From contig CALDTV010000012.1 of NCBI GenBank assembly GCA_937923625.1, forward strand, positions 1 through 60,072: a DNA stretch of 60,072 nucleotides, in the 5' to 3' direction. How positions within the stretch are numbered: position 1 is the first letter of the stretch; each line of letters begins with the position of its first letter. The DNA comes from an uncultured Alphaproteobacteria bacterium (lineage in GTDB: Bacteria; Pseudomonadota; Alphaproteobacteria; Micavibrionales; Micavibrionaceae). A program made the translations under genes and the position numbers. Shown piece after piece: positions 44,345 to 54,076 of this stretch. The notes below the pieces were generated by a model that was not told the origin of the DNA, did no database searches, and saw only the letters and a program-made list of their open reading frames with translations.

Positions 44345-44522
44345 ATGCTCGATAGAATCATTCAATTTATAATGAATTCAGTTTGTTACAGTCGCAAAAC
44401 CTTGTCAAAGCCTAACAAGGCCAAAATAATTTCTGTCCTCATTTAATCTCTTAAAGAAGCGCAAAAATAAGGCCTAGCCTTGGGATAAGGGCGGGATAAC
44501 TTTGGGATAAAACATGAATAAC

Positions 44523-45917
44523 TTATGGCTTAATACCAGAAAACCCTAATTTTTGCGGCACAAGCACCCCTAAATTACGCGCCAAGGCGAATCGTGCAAT
44601 GATTTCATTGCCCTGTGCCTGCACCAAATTAACTTGGGCGTTGAGTAATTCTTGATTTGAATCAAGCGCATCAAGCAAGGTTCTCTCGCCAAATTCAGTT
44701 TCATAATGCACACCTTCTCTGGCAATGCGGGCGGCTTCTACTTGAATTGTGCGGGCTTTAATCTCCGCTTCTGCGGCGCGAAGGTTTTTCCATGTTGTAA
44801 TGATTTCTTGTCTGACCTGTTGATGCGCTTCGGTCATTTGAACGTGCCGTTGATTGGCGCGATGTTTTGCTTCACGCACCCGTGAGCGTGCAGCGCCTGC
44901 CTGATATAAAGGGATAGAGGCACTTAAACCAATACTCGCTTGTCTTTGATCGTCAATAAAATCAGTAGGATCATAGGTTTTGTTCAACTGCCCAATCGCA
45001 GAGATTTCTGGCAGTAAGGCGCCAAATTGGCTGTCAACGCTATCTTGTGCCGCGCCAGCAATAAATTTGGCTTGTAAAATCGAGCGATTATTTGTTTCAG
45101 CAAGTAACAATGCTTCTTTCAGAGAGGTTGGAAGACTTAATTTCCTGGCGGGAAAGGCAATAAGCGGGAGCTTTGTCTCATTTACGAGTTGTTGATATAT
45201 CGCAACAGCGCTGTCATAAGCTGCTTCTGCGTTAATAATTTCAGCTTCTGCCTCAGCAAGCCTTGCTTTGGCTTGGCTGACATCGGTACGCGTAAGCTCC
45301 CCTACTTTGAAACCATTTTCGGCACGCTCTAACTCACGCGCGGCTAAGCTTTTATTATTCTCGTTGAGTGCCAAGATCGCTTTGTTTTGAACTAAATTTA
45401 TATAAGCAACGGCAACATCATATAAAACAGCTTGCTCGGTTGCGCTTAAGCCAAGCTGTTGTGCGGTTATAATATTTTTTGCGGCGCGAATATCCGCCAT
45501 AGTCCTTCCACCACGATAGAGCGGCTGATTCAAATTTAAAGATGCAGATTTGGCCGTATTACCACCATCCGAAGAAACGAACGATTGCCCATCCGTTTTT
45601 GTATTACTGTAAGTAATGTCCGCCCCTGCCGTAATGGTTGGTTTAAAGCCAGCCTGTGCCTGTGGAAGTTGCTCTTGTACAGCAAGTAATTCTGCCCTTG
45701 CCGCCTTTAAACTAGCATTATTTTGATACGCAATCGCAAGAACATCATACAATGTGTCTTGACGTTGATCCAACCCATCGAAAACTGGCTGGTTGTTATG
45801 TTCTAACAACAGCTCTTCAGTTTCTTTTAATAGGCTCGATGGCTTATTACCCTCATTCGCCTTGGGTGACGAAATGTTCAATAGCATCAGGACAAGACAA
45901 AGAAAAAGAATTCTCAT
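44523..45917 (-). CDS. tolC: TolC family outer membrane efflux protein
   Basis: A 464-residue exported protein: signal peptide 1-20, then two repeats of long helices and beta strands (YDVLAIAYQNNASLKAARAEL early; KEALLLAETNNRSILQAKFIA later), with LNLNQPLYRGGRT and SIPLYQAGAARSRV marking the two barrel halves. It is the outer-membrane exit duct for type I secretion and efflux. It starts immediately after the stop of the PCMT-like gene. No ABC exporter or adaptor is in the window, so the partner pump is unknown. Confidence 0.93.
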   Translation of the reverse strand: MRILFLCLVLMLLNISSPKANEGNKPSSLLKETEELLLEHNNQPVFDGLDQRQDTLYDVLAIAYQNNASLKAARAELLAVQEQLPQAQAGFKPTITAGADITYSNTKTDGQSFVSSDGGNTAKSASLNLNQPLYRGGRTMADIRAAKNIITAQQLGLSATEQAVLYDVAVAYINLVQNKAILALNENNKSLAARELERAENGFKVGELTRTDVSQAKARLAEAEAEIINAEAAYDSAVAIYQQLVNETKLPLIAFPARKLSLPTSLKEALLLAETNNRSILQAKFIAGAAQDSVDSQFGALLPEISAIGQLNKTYDPTDFIDDQRQASIGLSASIPLYQAGAARSRVREAKHRANQRHVQMTEAHQQVRQEIITTWKNLRAAEAEIKARTIQVEAARIAREGVHYETEFGERTLLDALDSNQELLNAQVNLVQAQGNEIIARFALARNLGVLVPQKLGFSGIKP

Positions 45918-46589
45918 TTAAAAAACAAAATCATTTTGCGGCGCAAAGCCTTTTAAAAATGGCGTTCCAGAATCAAATAACACCCTTTGGGAAAAATGAT
46001 CACCGCGCCTTTCCACCAAAGTGGCCTTGCCAACAGCATTGTTTGTTTCACGCACAACCGCAACAAGACGCCCACCATCATTTAATTGCTCTTTAATTTT
46101 CTGAGGGATAGAAGCAACAGCGCCGTTAAAGATAATAATGTCATAAGGCGCATTAACAGGCGCTCCCTCAACTAGCGGCCCTAAAGCGGCCGCTATATTG
46201 CAATAACCAAGATCATCCCAAATAATCTGGGCTTTTTTGATCAGCTCTTCTTGTTCTTCTAAGGCGATGACAGTACTTGAAACCTTGGATAATATTGATG
46301 CGTTATATCCAAGCCCCGCCCCAATATTTAAAATCACATCTTCTGATTTTGGGTTTGAAAATTGTACAAGGCGGGCAAAAACCGATGGCTCCATTAGATA
46401 GCGACCATCAACAATCTCAACATCTTCGTCGCAATAACTGGCGCCGCGTTTATCCTCGGGGAAAAATAGCTCCCGTGGAACATCTAAAAAAGCATTCAGC
46501 AAGACCTTATCAACAACCCCCATTGGATGGATCTGGCTGTCAACCATGGCCTTGCGGGCATCTATGTAATTTGTGGCAGTGGCTTTCAT
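45918..46589 (-). CDS. Protein-L-isoaspartate O-methyltransferase family protein
   Basis: A 223-residue AdoMet-dependent enzyme. ARKAMVDSQIHPMGVVDK and VPRELFFPEDKRGASYCDED are the N-terminal family marks, VILNIGAGLGYNASILS is the AdoMet site, and YDIIIFNGAVASIPQKIKEQL is the late motif. Pcm repairs isoaspartyl residues, but this alphaproteobacterial tolC-linked subgroup is divergent, so the substrate is uncertain. Its stop abuts the tolC start codon. Confidence 0.88.
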   Translation of the reverse strand: MKATATNYIDARKAMVDSQIHPMGVVDKVLLNAFLDVPRELFFPEDKRGASYCDEDVEIVDGRYLMEPSVFARLVQFSNPKSEDVILNIGAGLGYNASILSKVSSTVIALEEQEELIKKAQIIWDDLGYCNIAAALGPLVEGAPVNAPYDIIIFNGAVASIPQKIKEQLNDGGRLVAVVRETNNAVGKATLVERRGDHFSQRVLFDSGTPFLKGFAPQNDFVF

Positions 46590-46772
46590 TGTTTTCTTAA
46601 TTTTATAAAGGGGTAAATAGAGAGGAATTTAAAACACACCATATAATAGCGTAATTCCTTCTATTCTTAAATAGATGAATTGAAAAGTAAAAAAGCGGAC
46701 AAACAAAAAAATCAGGGCTAGATTTAACAGATCAATAATGATATCTCATACGCCTACACTCAATTATCGGCT

Positions 46773-46846
46773 GGCGCGGTGGCAGAGTGGCTATGCAGGG
46801 GACTGCAACTCCCCGTACAGCGGTTCGATTCCGCTCCGTGCCTCCA
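46773..46846 (+). tRNA. tRNA-Cys (GCA)
   Basis: Acceptor GGCGCGG pairs with CCGTGCC, anticodon loop ACTGCAAC carries GCA, T-loop GGTTCGATTCC, and CCA is encoded. A TTAACA at 46724-46729 may belong to its promoter. Confidence 0.97.
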
Positions 46847-47035
46847 TTCATTTCCCCCCTCTTTAAGAATATTTTTTGTGCGCTGAGTTACTGCTATCCT
46901 TATTTATACAAGAGATGCTGGAATGAAGAGCTTTACTAGGATTAATTCTTAATCTTTGTTGCCTTTATTTCCCATTACAATTAATTTTATTTTCATAATG
47001 CTTGACTTTTGTGTGGTATATATGTCATATGACCC

Positions 47036-48697
47036 ATGTTTAAACGTGTATCAATGATAGCTATCGCGGCCGTCTTTTCTGGCTGTAGCTTGGCACCTCA
47101 ACCTGCCATATTCTCAGGAGATAACGATATAAATTTGCGCAATTCGTTCGAATTGTCCTGCGGCAATATTTATGCTGCGACGATGTCCGTTTTTGACAAG
47201 CTCCATTATAGCGGAAAAACAGATAAAACAGCGCAAGAATTGTTAAATATTGGTTTGGACGCGCTCCCTGCCCTTGATAAGAATAGCCCAATAGAAATAA
47301 TGGGGCCGCCAGCACCAGAAGCCTTCCCGCTTAAAAAATATTTAAAAGTTTGTGAGCATCTTATTCCTCATGTTATAGCTTCCGCGGCGCAAAGTGGCGA
47401 TACAATTGAAGCCCATTTGGCCGACATAACCGATGCAACAATAGAAATGACCAGAGACAAAAGGTCTGGCTTTGAACTTTTGCAAGAAGGCGAACAAGTA
47501 AGAGACTTCTTCGAAGGTCGCGATAACGGTCTTGGCGCAAGAATTTTAAGACGTAACGGCATGTTTATTGTTACCGATGTCGAAAAAGGCCGTCCAGCCG
47601 AGCAAGCAGGAATTAAAAATGGCGATATTATTAACGCTGTAAATGGAAAAGATGCCTCTTCTCTGCATTATTCTGATTTTATTGAAACAATGTTTAAACA
47701 AAATAATGACTATGTATCTTTCATCATTGAACGTGACGGGCAGCAGATAAATTCTGACTTCACGGTTACAATGGACGAAGGCATGCCAAGGAATGTGTCA
47801 TTGGAGTCCATCGGAGACGCCACTTATTTAAGGATAAAACAATTCACCAGCTCCGCTCTTGATGATGTCATAAAATTGTTAGAGAGAAAAACGTTAGCTG
47901 ATGGGAAACCCACAAAAATTATCATTGATCTTGAAGACGACCCTGGTGGAGAAGTGTCGATATCTCATGCCTTAACCGATTTATTCCTGCCGCAAATTAA
48001 CGGATCACAAACGATTTCTAAAAGATCTTCTCTCAATGAAACAGGCTTATTTGTTTCAGATGAGGGTCGTGAAGTTTCTTATGGTAGCGCGGACATAGCC
48101 GTGCTTGTGAACGGTAATTCAGCCTCCGCGGCAGAAGATATGGCAGGCGCGTTAAAAGTAAATTCAGCCGCGCGGCTATATGGAAGCCGAACCTATGGCA
48201 AAGGCACTGTTCAATCTATCTTGCCTATCGGTGAACGTGGTCGCGCGCGCATAACGCAGGAATTATTTGCGGCAGGCGGCGAACAATACACGCAATGCTT
48301 CGGTGTTGAGCCAGACGTAAAGGTAATGACACAAGATTATAGAGATAGCGTGAATCATGTTTTAGATCCGCTTAAAAGAGAGACGTGTGACGAAGATTCA
48401 ATCCAATCGGCAGGCGCCTCTTCTCTTATTCAGGAAAACCATGAAGAATTATGCACATTACGCACCAAATATGCAGGGGTTTTAGCCCCCCAAACTGCAG
48501 ACAGCCTTCCCGATTATTTAAAAGAATACAAAGTTTTTAAAACTAATGATGGTGAAATCATAAAAGGATATTTCTTTAAAGCCGCTTTGGCTTGCGCCTT
48601 AAGTGACTTTGGGCAAGATATGAGCCAGTATGTTGCATCTAGACCTAATCACGCTCATAGGGCTTCTAACACCCCTCAAATAGGACTAAATAACTAA
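47036..48697 (+). CDS. S41-family protease, lipoprotein with PDZ domain
   Basis: A 553-residue protein. A lipobox-like FSGC with Cys17 follows the hydrophobic leader, so it is probably a lipoprotein. Residues about 165-240 form a PDZ domain (LGARILRRNGMFIVTDVEKG, then RPAEQAGIKNGDIINAVNG). The S41 core has IIDLEDDPGGEVS, the nucleophile region VLVNGNSASAAEDMAGALK and the lysine in GSRTYGKGTVQSI. The roughly 130-residue C-terminal extension is rich in cysteine. It is a distant paralogue of ctpA at 17765. A TTGACT lies 34 bases before the ATG; ATG at 47054 is an alternative start. Confidence 0.88.
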   Translation: MFKRVSMIAIAAVFSGCSLAPQPAIFSGDNDINLRNSFELSCGNIYAATMSVFDKLHYSGKTDKTAQELLNIGLDALPALDKNSPIEIMGPPAPEAFPLKKYLKVCEHLIPHVIASAAQSGDTIEAHLADITDATIEMTRDKRSGFELLQEGEQVRDFFEGRDNGLGARILRRNGMFIVTDVEKGRPAEQAGIKNGDIINAVNGKDASSLHYSDFIETMFKQNNDYVSFIIERDGQQINSDFTVTMDEGMPRNVSLESIGDATYLRIKQFTSSALDDVIKLLERKTLADGKPTKIIIDLEDDPGGEVSISHALTDLFLPQINGSQTISKRSSLNETGLFVSDEGREVSYGSADIAVLVNGNSASAAEDMAGALKVNSAARLYGSRTYGKGTVQSILPIGERGRARITQELFAAGGEQYTQCFGVEPDVKVMTQDYRDSVNHVLDPLKRETCDEDSIQSAGASSLIQENHEELCTLRTKYAGVLAPQTADSLPDYLKEYKVFKTNDGEIIKGYFFKAALACALSDFGQDMSQYVASRPNHAHRASNTPQIGLNN

Positions 48698-48707
48698 ACT
48701 GTTCGAC

Positions 48708-48736
48708 TTGACAGCTCTGAGCGATTCCTTCATAAA
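48708..48736 (+). promoter_or_regulatory. Promoter of tRNA-Asn
   Basis: A perfect TTGACA (48708-48713), 17-base spacer, and CATAAA (48731-48736). The expected start, near 48743, is just before the tRNA. Confidence 0.6.
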
Positions 48737-48748
48737 TCCTTTCAGTGT

Positions 48749-48823
<75 letters not shown>

Positions 48824-49061
48824 CTCGCCTTATCCTATTGATATGAATAATTAATTCCCTTTGCCGCTGTACAGCTTTCCTATTTTGGTTAACCCGCTCA
48901 CAATCTATGTTTTTAAGAATGTCCGTTTTCGGCTATTAGCAGACATTAAAGCTTCATAAAAGCTCGTTACGTTTAAAGGGAAAAATACTTTTTAGATACA
49001 GTTTTTGTATAGCCATTTGCACCACATTCTCTAGAATTTTTTGAGATGCTATAAGTGTTGG

Positions 49062-50921
49062 TTATACAACTGTATCTAAATGCCCGTTTGTTTCTAATAC
49101 GCCCGCATCCAGACCGGCATTGCCAATAATAGTTATAAGGTCGACAAAATTATCAGCGCCACCATCAGCATCAACTTCCAAAATTGCATCACCGCCGCTA
49201 TCCCGAATTCTAACAAAATCACTTAATAAATCTGTCATCGGATCATACCCTTGAAGAACATGAGAGATATCAATGACGTCATTATCAGCAACATCAAAGT
49301 CATTAATAATGGAGTGCCCCGAACCTTGAGCGTTAAATAAAAATAAGTCTGCCCCACCACCACCTATGATGATTTCATCCTGCCCAAATAATAAAAAATA
49401 ATCATCATCCGTTGTGCCAGCAACCGCCCCCACATCATCAAAATCACCGCGATAGGTAAAGGTAGCTCCTGACCGAGTTGCACCAACATCACTAAATGGT
49501 GCGCCGATTAACAGATGATTTCCTTCTATCGTGACGCTATCACCGAACCTGACTATATTACCGGTATCTGGATTGTTAATTTTAAAAACAAGATCGCCAG
49601 TGTTAACATCATAAACATAAACTGATCCCGCAGATGTTACTCCCTCAACCATATTTTGATTAGCAGAAACGGCTGCATAGCTTTTACTGATTGTTGTGCT
49701 CCATCCGAAAAAATCAAGACTGGTTGGATCAGGATTATTTAGGGTATGAAGAAGATTGCCCGTCGCAACATCAAATATAAAAGCGACGTTTGGATCGCCT
49801 ACGCTGGCATTATGACGAGCGGCTGAAACAATAATATTGTTTTCATCAATATCCACACTAAAACCAAAGCGATCCTGACATCCTAGTAAAGGATTATTTA
49901 ATGTATAAAGCAAATCACCCGTTATCACATCGTAAACATAGGCAGAGCCCGTATCACTTGCGCCTGTGTCATCACGATTTGCTCCAACAATGACATAGTT
50001 TTCGCTAATAGCCGCATTTCCGAAACTATCTGACGCTTGGGGATCAGGATTGTTTAATATGTGAAGCAAATTACCCGTTGCCACATCAAAGATGTAAGCA
50101 CTACCTGCGTCTGTTGCTCCCGTGTCATCGAATAATGCCCCTGCAATTATGTAGTCACCATTAATACCGGCAGATCGCCCAAAACCATCAGACGCTTGCG
50201 GGTCAGGATTGTTAATGCTGTAGAGTAGATTTCCTGTTGTAACATCAAAAACATGAATTGACCCTGCATTGCTCGCTCCTGTATCGTCTTGGCTAGCAGA
50301 CACAACAGCATAATTACCATCTATGCTTACCCATTCGCCAAAAAAGTCTGTACCAGGCGGATTAGGATTGGTTAATGTGTGTAATAGATCACCATTCGTA
50401 ATATTATAGATATAAGCAAAACCAACTTGGCCGCCTATAATCGCATAATCTCCACTAATGTTAGAAGTAGATCCAAAAAGGCCATTCGTTATTGGAGTGG
50501 GATTAGCAAAAAATGATCTTCCTACTACTATCTCTGGTAAAGTGAATGGCGTGCTTTCTTCTGTCTCATTACTTTGATTATGAGATACAAATTTATTCTG
50601 ATGAAATTGAGAACGAGTAATACTCTGATAATCTAAAGATGTAGTCTTAAGCCCAAGCTCTTCATAATTAACAATGTTACTATTTATAAATTCTGCATCA
50701 TCCCTCATTATTATTGAAGAAACTTGATTGATGGAAGAGCTAAAGGTTGCTAAACCGCCTTCATTATTTTCTCCCTGATCAATAAGAGAGAATTCGTCAA
50801 TTAGGCTATTTGGGCTTAGATATTTTTGATATGGCTTACCTTTATCGCCGTCACCATCATTCTCTGAGGTTTCCGCTAAAAATTGAAGAAATTCTTTAAA
50901 GTTTGAATGATAATCACTCAT
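49062..50921 (-). CDS. Seven-repeat FG-GAP-like propeller protein with type I secretion tail
   Basis: A 619-residue acidic protein without an N-terminal signal peptide. Residues about 145-500 hold seven repeats of about 52 residues following a pattern like FG-x3-I-x-GDY-x-I-x-GA then DDTGASDAGSAYVFD, TGNLLHTLNNPDPQASD. Seven blades suggest a closed beta-propeller. The last about 110 residues (DEIIIGGGGADLFLFNAQGS, SIINDFDVADNDVIDISHVL) are a calcium-type RTX turn and C-terminal target domain used by type I secretion. It is probably exported and may bind a surface or ligand. No dedicated ABC exporter is nearby; tolC is at 44523. Confidence 0.85.
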   Translation of the reverse strand: MSDYHSNFKEFLQFLAETSENDGDGDKGKPYQKYLSPNSLIDEFSLIDQGENNEGGLATFSSSINQVSSIIMRDDAEFINSNIVNYEELGLKTTSLDYQSITRSQFHQNKFVSHNQSNETEESTPFTLPEIVVGRSFFANPTPITNGLFGSTSNISGDYAIIGGQVGFAYIYNITNGDLLHTLTNPNPPGTDFFGEWVSIDGNYAVVSASQDDTGASNAGSIHVFDVTTGNLLYSINNPDPQASDGFGRSAGINGDYIIAGALFDDTGATDAGSAYIFDVATGNLLHILNNPDPQASDSFGNAAISENYVIVGANRDDTGASDTGSAYVYDVITGDLLYTLNNPLLGCQDRFGFSVDIDENNIIVSAARHNASVGDPNVAFIFDVATGNLLHTLNNPDPTSLDFFGWSTTISKSYAAVSANQNMVEGVTSAGSVYVYDVNTGDLVFKINNPDTGNIVRFGDSVTIEGNHLLIGAPFSDVGATRSGATFTYRGDFDDVGAVAGTTDDDYFLLFGQDEIIIGGGGADLFLFNAQGSGHSIINDFDVADNDVIDISHVLQGYDPMTDLLSDFVRIRDSGGDAILEVDADGGADNFVDLITIIGNAGLDAGVLETNGHLDTVV

Positions 50922-51386
50922 TATGCCCCTAAGCCTTTAACGAAAAATCATAATACGCCTCATTATATCAATAAACGGCTTAATTTTTGGTAAATGAACT
51001 AGCTTTACTCTTTATTTAAGAGGTAAGCTATTGAGATAACTATTTTATAATGGCGACGATCCAAGTCCAATGCTTATGTAAGCTTTCATGGAGGTTGATA
51101 ACATCGACATAGAAATTTGCTCGTAATGTATCAATTACGCTAAGCCACTTCCCTACTTCCCCCAATTTATACTAGTCCAAACGAAAGATAATGTTGAGTT
51201 TTAGACATTTCTAACGCCCTCCTATGAACGGTCTTGCTTCCTTCTGAAGTGGACTGTTTTTAGTTGTTATTTGTGCGTAAATATATAAATTCCATTATAC
51301 GAAAAAACACAAAAAATCAGGCTAAATGGGCAGTGAATTCTGTTTGAACCAATTCAACCAAAACTAGAATTTAATGTGGAAAAATA
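50922..51386. other. 465-base intergenic region, possible gene remnant
   Basis: No gene is convincing. On the minus strand, 51120-51040 reads ANFYVDVINLHESLHKHWTW then IVAIIK and a stop, which looks protein-like but is broken by stops upstream, so it may be a decayed coding fragment. The rest is AT-rich. The region separates the divergent propeller gene and kinase-like gene and must contain both their promoters. Confidence 0.4.
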
Positions 51387-52721
51387 ATGAACAAAGAAGC
51401 AGAAAAAAACGCATCCTCATTAAGCAATGCATTGCTGTCTTTTCGGAGTGGAAATATTCGTGATGCTGAACGGCACTTGGCGGTGTTTATTTCACTTAAA
51501 TTTGGGCTTGAATTAGATAATCTAACTATCCGCGAAGATAGCTTAAGCCTCAATTCTATTAATGGCACTTTCGATGTTGTTGGCGGCGATAAATTGTTTT
51601 TTAAATTTCACATGGAAGAAAGCGAAGATACCGTGCAGGAATATTATCGCGCAGAACTTTTATCCAATGCTGGCTACCCTGTTGAAAAACCTCTTTATAT
51701 TTCCAAAGATGTTGGGGAACAAATTTTGATTTACCCCTATAAAAACAGCGAACGCCTTGCGGATATGTGCCGACGGCTAGATGTTGAGCAGGATATAAAC
51801 AGCGAAGAATGTCAAAACCTTATTACAGCACAAAAAAATCTAGATATTATTTGCGCCGACAAGTCTATTGAAACGCTTAAAACGAGCACACCAAAAAACC
51901 TTCAAGAAGAACCATTATTACAGCTTTTTTATTGGCGTCTTGTTGATAAACAAGAGGACGACACAGTAATTGCTGGGGGGCGTTATAAAAGCTTTTACGT
52001 AGATCAAGATTTTGAATTTCCTGACGAACAAACGCTTTCTTATGACACATTAGCAAAATTGCAATGGAATATTAACGGGATAAATTACCCGATAACGATT
52101 GAGCAAGCGTTCCAACAAGCGCGAAAATTATTAGCGCCAGATTATTACAGTGAATATGCCGCCTGTACGGCGCATGGTGATGCACATAATGGCAATGTTT
52201 GGGCGAATAAAACCCCTGATGAGAAAATTGATCTAACATGGTTTGACCCTGCTTTCGCGGGAGAACACATTCCTGTTCTTTTGGCGGATGTAAAACATTT
52301 GTTTCACAACATATTTGCTCACCCTGATTGGCTCTATAATTCAAAAGAAGCGCATCCGCACTTAAAGGCAACGTGCGAAATAGAAGGCAACAAAATAATT
52401 GTAGATCATGATTGGCAATTAACCGATTTAAGAAAAGCTTTCTTAGAGACTAAATTGGAATATTTTTGGATACCTGTCTTAAAAGAGATAAACAGGCGCG
52501 GTCAACTCCCCCCTGATTGGGAAGAATACGTACGAAGCGCCTTATTTTGCTGTCCGACTTTGGTGATGAATTTACGCGCGAACGCGGGAACGGAGCAAAA
52601 TAGTCACACCCCTAAGACTTCTCTTCTTGGTTTGTCTATCTCCATTATGTTAGCGTCAGCACCAGATAACGGACAGGACATAGTCGCCGATTTTTTTAAT
52701 GAACTGAGAGCGTCAATTTAA
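51387..52721 (+). CDS. APH/kinase-fold phosphotransferase-like protein
   Basis: A 444-residue soluble protein. The catalytic loop reads CTAHGDAHNGNVW, with the base-like Asp265, and the metal-binding Asp287 is in TWFDPAFAGEH. A lysine in KLFFKFHMEESED could be the ATP-binding lysine. This is the layout of aminoglycoside, homoserine and choline kinase-like proteins; the substrate is unknown. The C-terminal 100 residues show no known domain. It is followed 10 bases later by the HisD-like gene and then a HAD protein, so it likely phosphorylates a metabolite in that pathway. Confidence 0.75.
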   Translation: MNKEAEKNASSLSNALLSFRSGNIRDAERHLAVFISLKFGLELDNLTIREDSLSLNSINGTFDVVGGDKLFFKFHMEESEDTVQEYYRAELLSNAGYPVEKPLYISKDVGEQILIYPYKNSERLADMCRRLDVEQDINSEECQNLITAQKNLDIICADKSIETLKTSTPKNLQEEPLLQLFYWRLVDKQEDDTVIAGGRYKSFYVDQDFEFPDEQTLSYDTLAKLQWNINGINYPITIEQAFQQARKLLAPDYYSEYAACTAHGDAHNGNVWANKTPDEKIDLTWFDPAFAGEHIPVLLADVKHLFHNIFAHPDWLYNSKEAHPHLKATCEIEGNKIIVDHDWQLTDLRKAFLETKLEYFWIPVLKEINRRGQLPPDWEEYVRSALFCCPTLVMNLRANAGTEQNSHTPKTSLLGLSISIMLASAPDNGQDIVADFFNELRASI

Positions 52722-52731
52722 CAAGGAATAA

Positions 52732-54075
52732 ATGATGAATATCAACTATTGGAAACTATCAGAACTAAGCGATGCACAGCGTGGTAAAATCATGAAGCGC
52801 GCCGAAGCTGATATTGCAGATATTTCAGCGATCGTTGAGCCAATTATAGAAGATGTGCGCCAGCGTGGTGATGCGGCGCTAATTGACTATGCAGAAAAGT
52901 TTGATAAGTCAGTTATCAAAGGTAGCTTAAAAGCCACGGAAGAAGATTTTGCACAAGCTTATAAGCTCGTTGACGCCGATGTTATTGAGGCCATAAAAAC
53001 ATGCGCTGAAAATGTGCGTATTCACCACCAACAACAAATGGATAGGGTCGAAAAACAATGGATGGACGAAGTTAAACCAGGGATTTTTGCGGGTGAAAAA
53101 GTGACCGCCCTTCCCTCTGTGGGGCTTTATGTTCCGCGTGGTAAAGGGGCTTTTCCTTCTGTTATGTACATGCTTTGCACCCCTGCGGTGATTGCTGGTG
53201 TTAAAGAAATAGCGGTCTGTACGCCCCCTACTCCTGATGGCGGGATTGACGCCGCCTCATTGGTTGCCGCAGATATTTGTGGTGTTCATAATGTTTATAA
53301 AGCTGGTGGAGCGCAGGCCATTGCGGCAATGGCGTTTGGAACAGAAACAATTCCCAAGGTTGCGCAAGTAAACGGCCCTGGAAGCCCTTACGTGGCGGCG
53401 GCTAAGCGTCTGTTAAGCAATGTTATGAATCCGGGCATGCCCGCGGGCCCTAGTGAGGCTATTATTTTAGCAGATGAGAGCGCAGACCCATGGAATACAG
53501 CGCTTGATTTAATTAATGAAGCAGAACACGGGCCTGATTCCGCCTCCGTACTTGTCACCCCTTCTGAAAAATTAGCAGATGCCGTAAAAGATATTCTTCC
53601 AGGAATTATTAACTCACTGCCCAAGCAGAGACAAGAATTTTGCACAACAAGCCTTTCTGAATATGGTGGTATAATGCTGTGTGATACCATGGATGATGCT
53701 ATCGATTTTTGTAATGAATATGCCGTTGAGCATTTGCTTATGAAGGTCGAAAATGCTGAGGATGTTCTGGATAAATTGCAAAATACGGGCGAAATTCTCA
53801 TTGGTGAAACCACCCCTATAGTAATGGGTAATTTTGGCATAGGGATTAACGCCATTCTTCCCACAGGGCAAAATGCCTTAACCCATGATTGCACATCTGT
53901 ATGGACATTTTTAAAGCGCACAAGCCTGTCTTACATTAACGCCGAGGGCTACCAATCTTTAAAAGCGCCCGTGACAACTTTAGCAAAATATGAAGGTTTT
54001 GATGGCCATGCAAAAGTTATAACAGATCGCAATGAAGACGCTTTTAACGATCCCCCCTTAAAAAAAGTATTCTAA
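52732..54075 (+). CDS. Histidinol dehydrogenase-like enzyme with altered active site
   Basis: A 447-residue protein with the HisD fold: YVPRGKGAFPSVMYML, VYKAGGAQAIAAMAFGTETI, VNGPGSPYVAAAKRLLS, MPAGPSEAIILADESADP. By alignment to E. coli HisD (from memory), Glu326 and His327 are kept as Glu333 and His334, and zinc ligands His262 and His419 as His266 and His426. Zinc ligand Gln259 is Glu263, Asp360 is Asn367 and His367 is Ala374. No other his genes are near. It is therefore probably a HisD-family dehydrogenase of another alcohol substrate rather than the histidine enzyme, although a divergent true HisD is not excluded. Confidence 0.85.
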   Translation: MMNINYWKLSELSDAQRGKIMKRAEADIADISAIVEPIIEDVRQRGDAALIDYAEKFDKSVIKGSLKATEEDFAQAYKLVDADVIEAIKTCAENVRIHHQQQMDRVEKQWMDEVKPGIFAGEKVTALPSVGLYVPRGKGAFPSVMYMLCTPAVIAGVKEIAVCTPPTPDGGIDAASLVAADICGVHNVYKAGGAQAIAAMAFGTETIPKVAQVNGPGSPYVAAAKRLLSNVMNPGMPAGPSEAIILADESADPWNTALDLINEAEHGPDSASVLVTPSEKLADAVKDILPGIINSLPKQRQEFCTTSLSEYGGIMLCDTMDDAIDFCNEYAVEHLLMKVENAEDVLDKLQNTGEILIGETTPIVMGNFGIGINAILPTGQNALTHDCTSVWTFLKRTSLSYINAEGYQSLKAPVTTLAKYEGFDGHAKVITDRNEDAFNDPPLKKVF

Positions 54076-54076
54076 A

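Noticed and set aside
48824-49061. Possible CRISPR or prophage material near the tRNAs
   Set aside because: No regularly spaced repeats, integrase, phage genes or duplicated tRNA ends are visible here or elsewhere in the window.
53388-53921. 177-codon minus-strand frame
   Set aside because: It lies wholly antisense to the HisD-like gene and has no ribosome binding site or family likeness.
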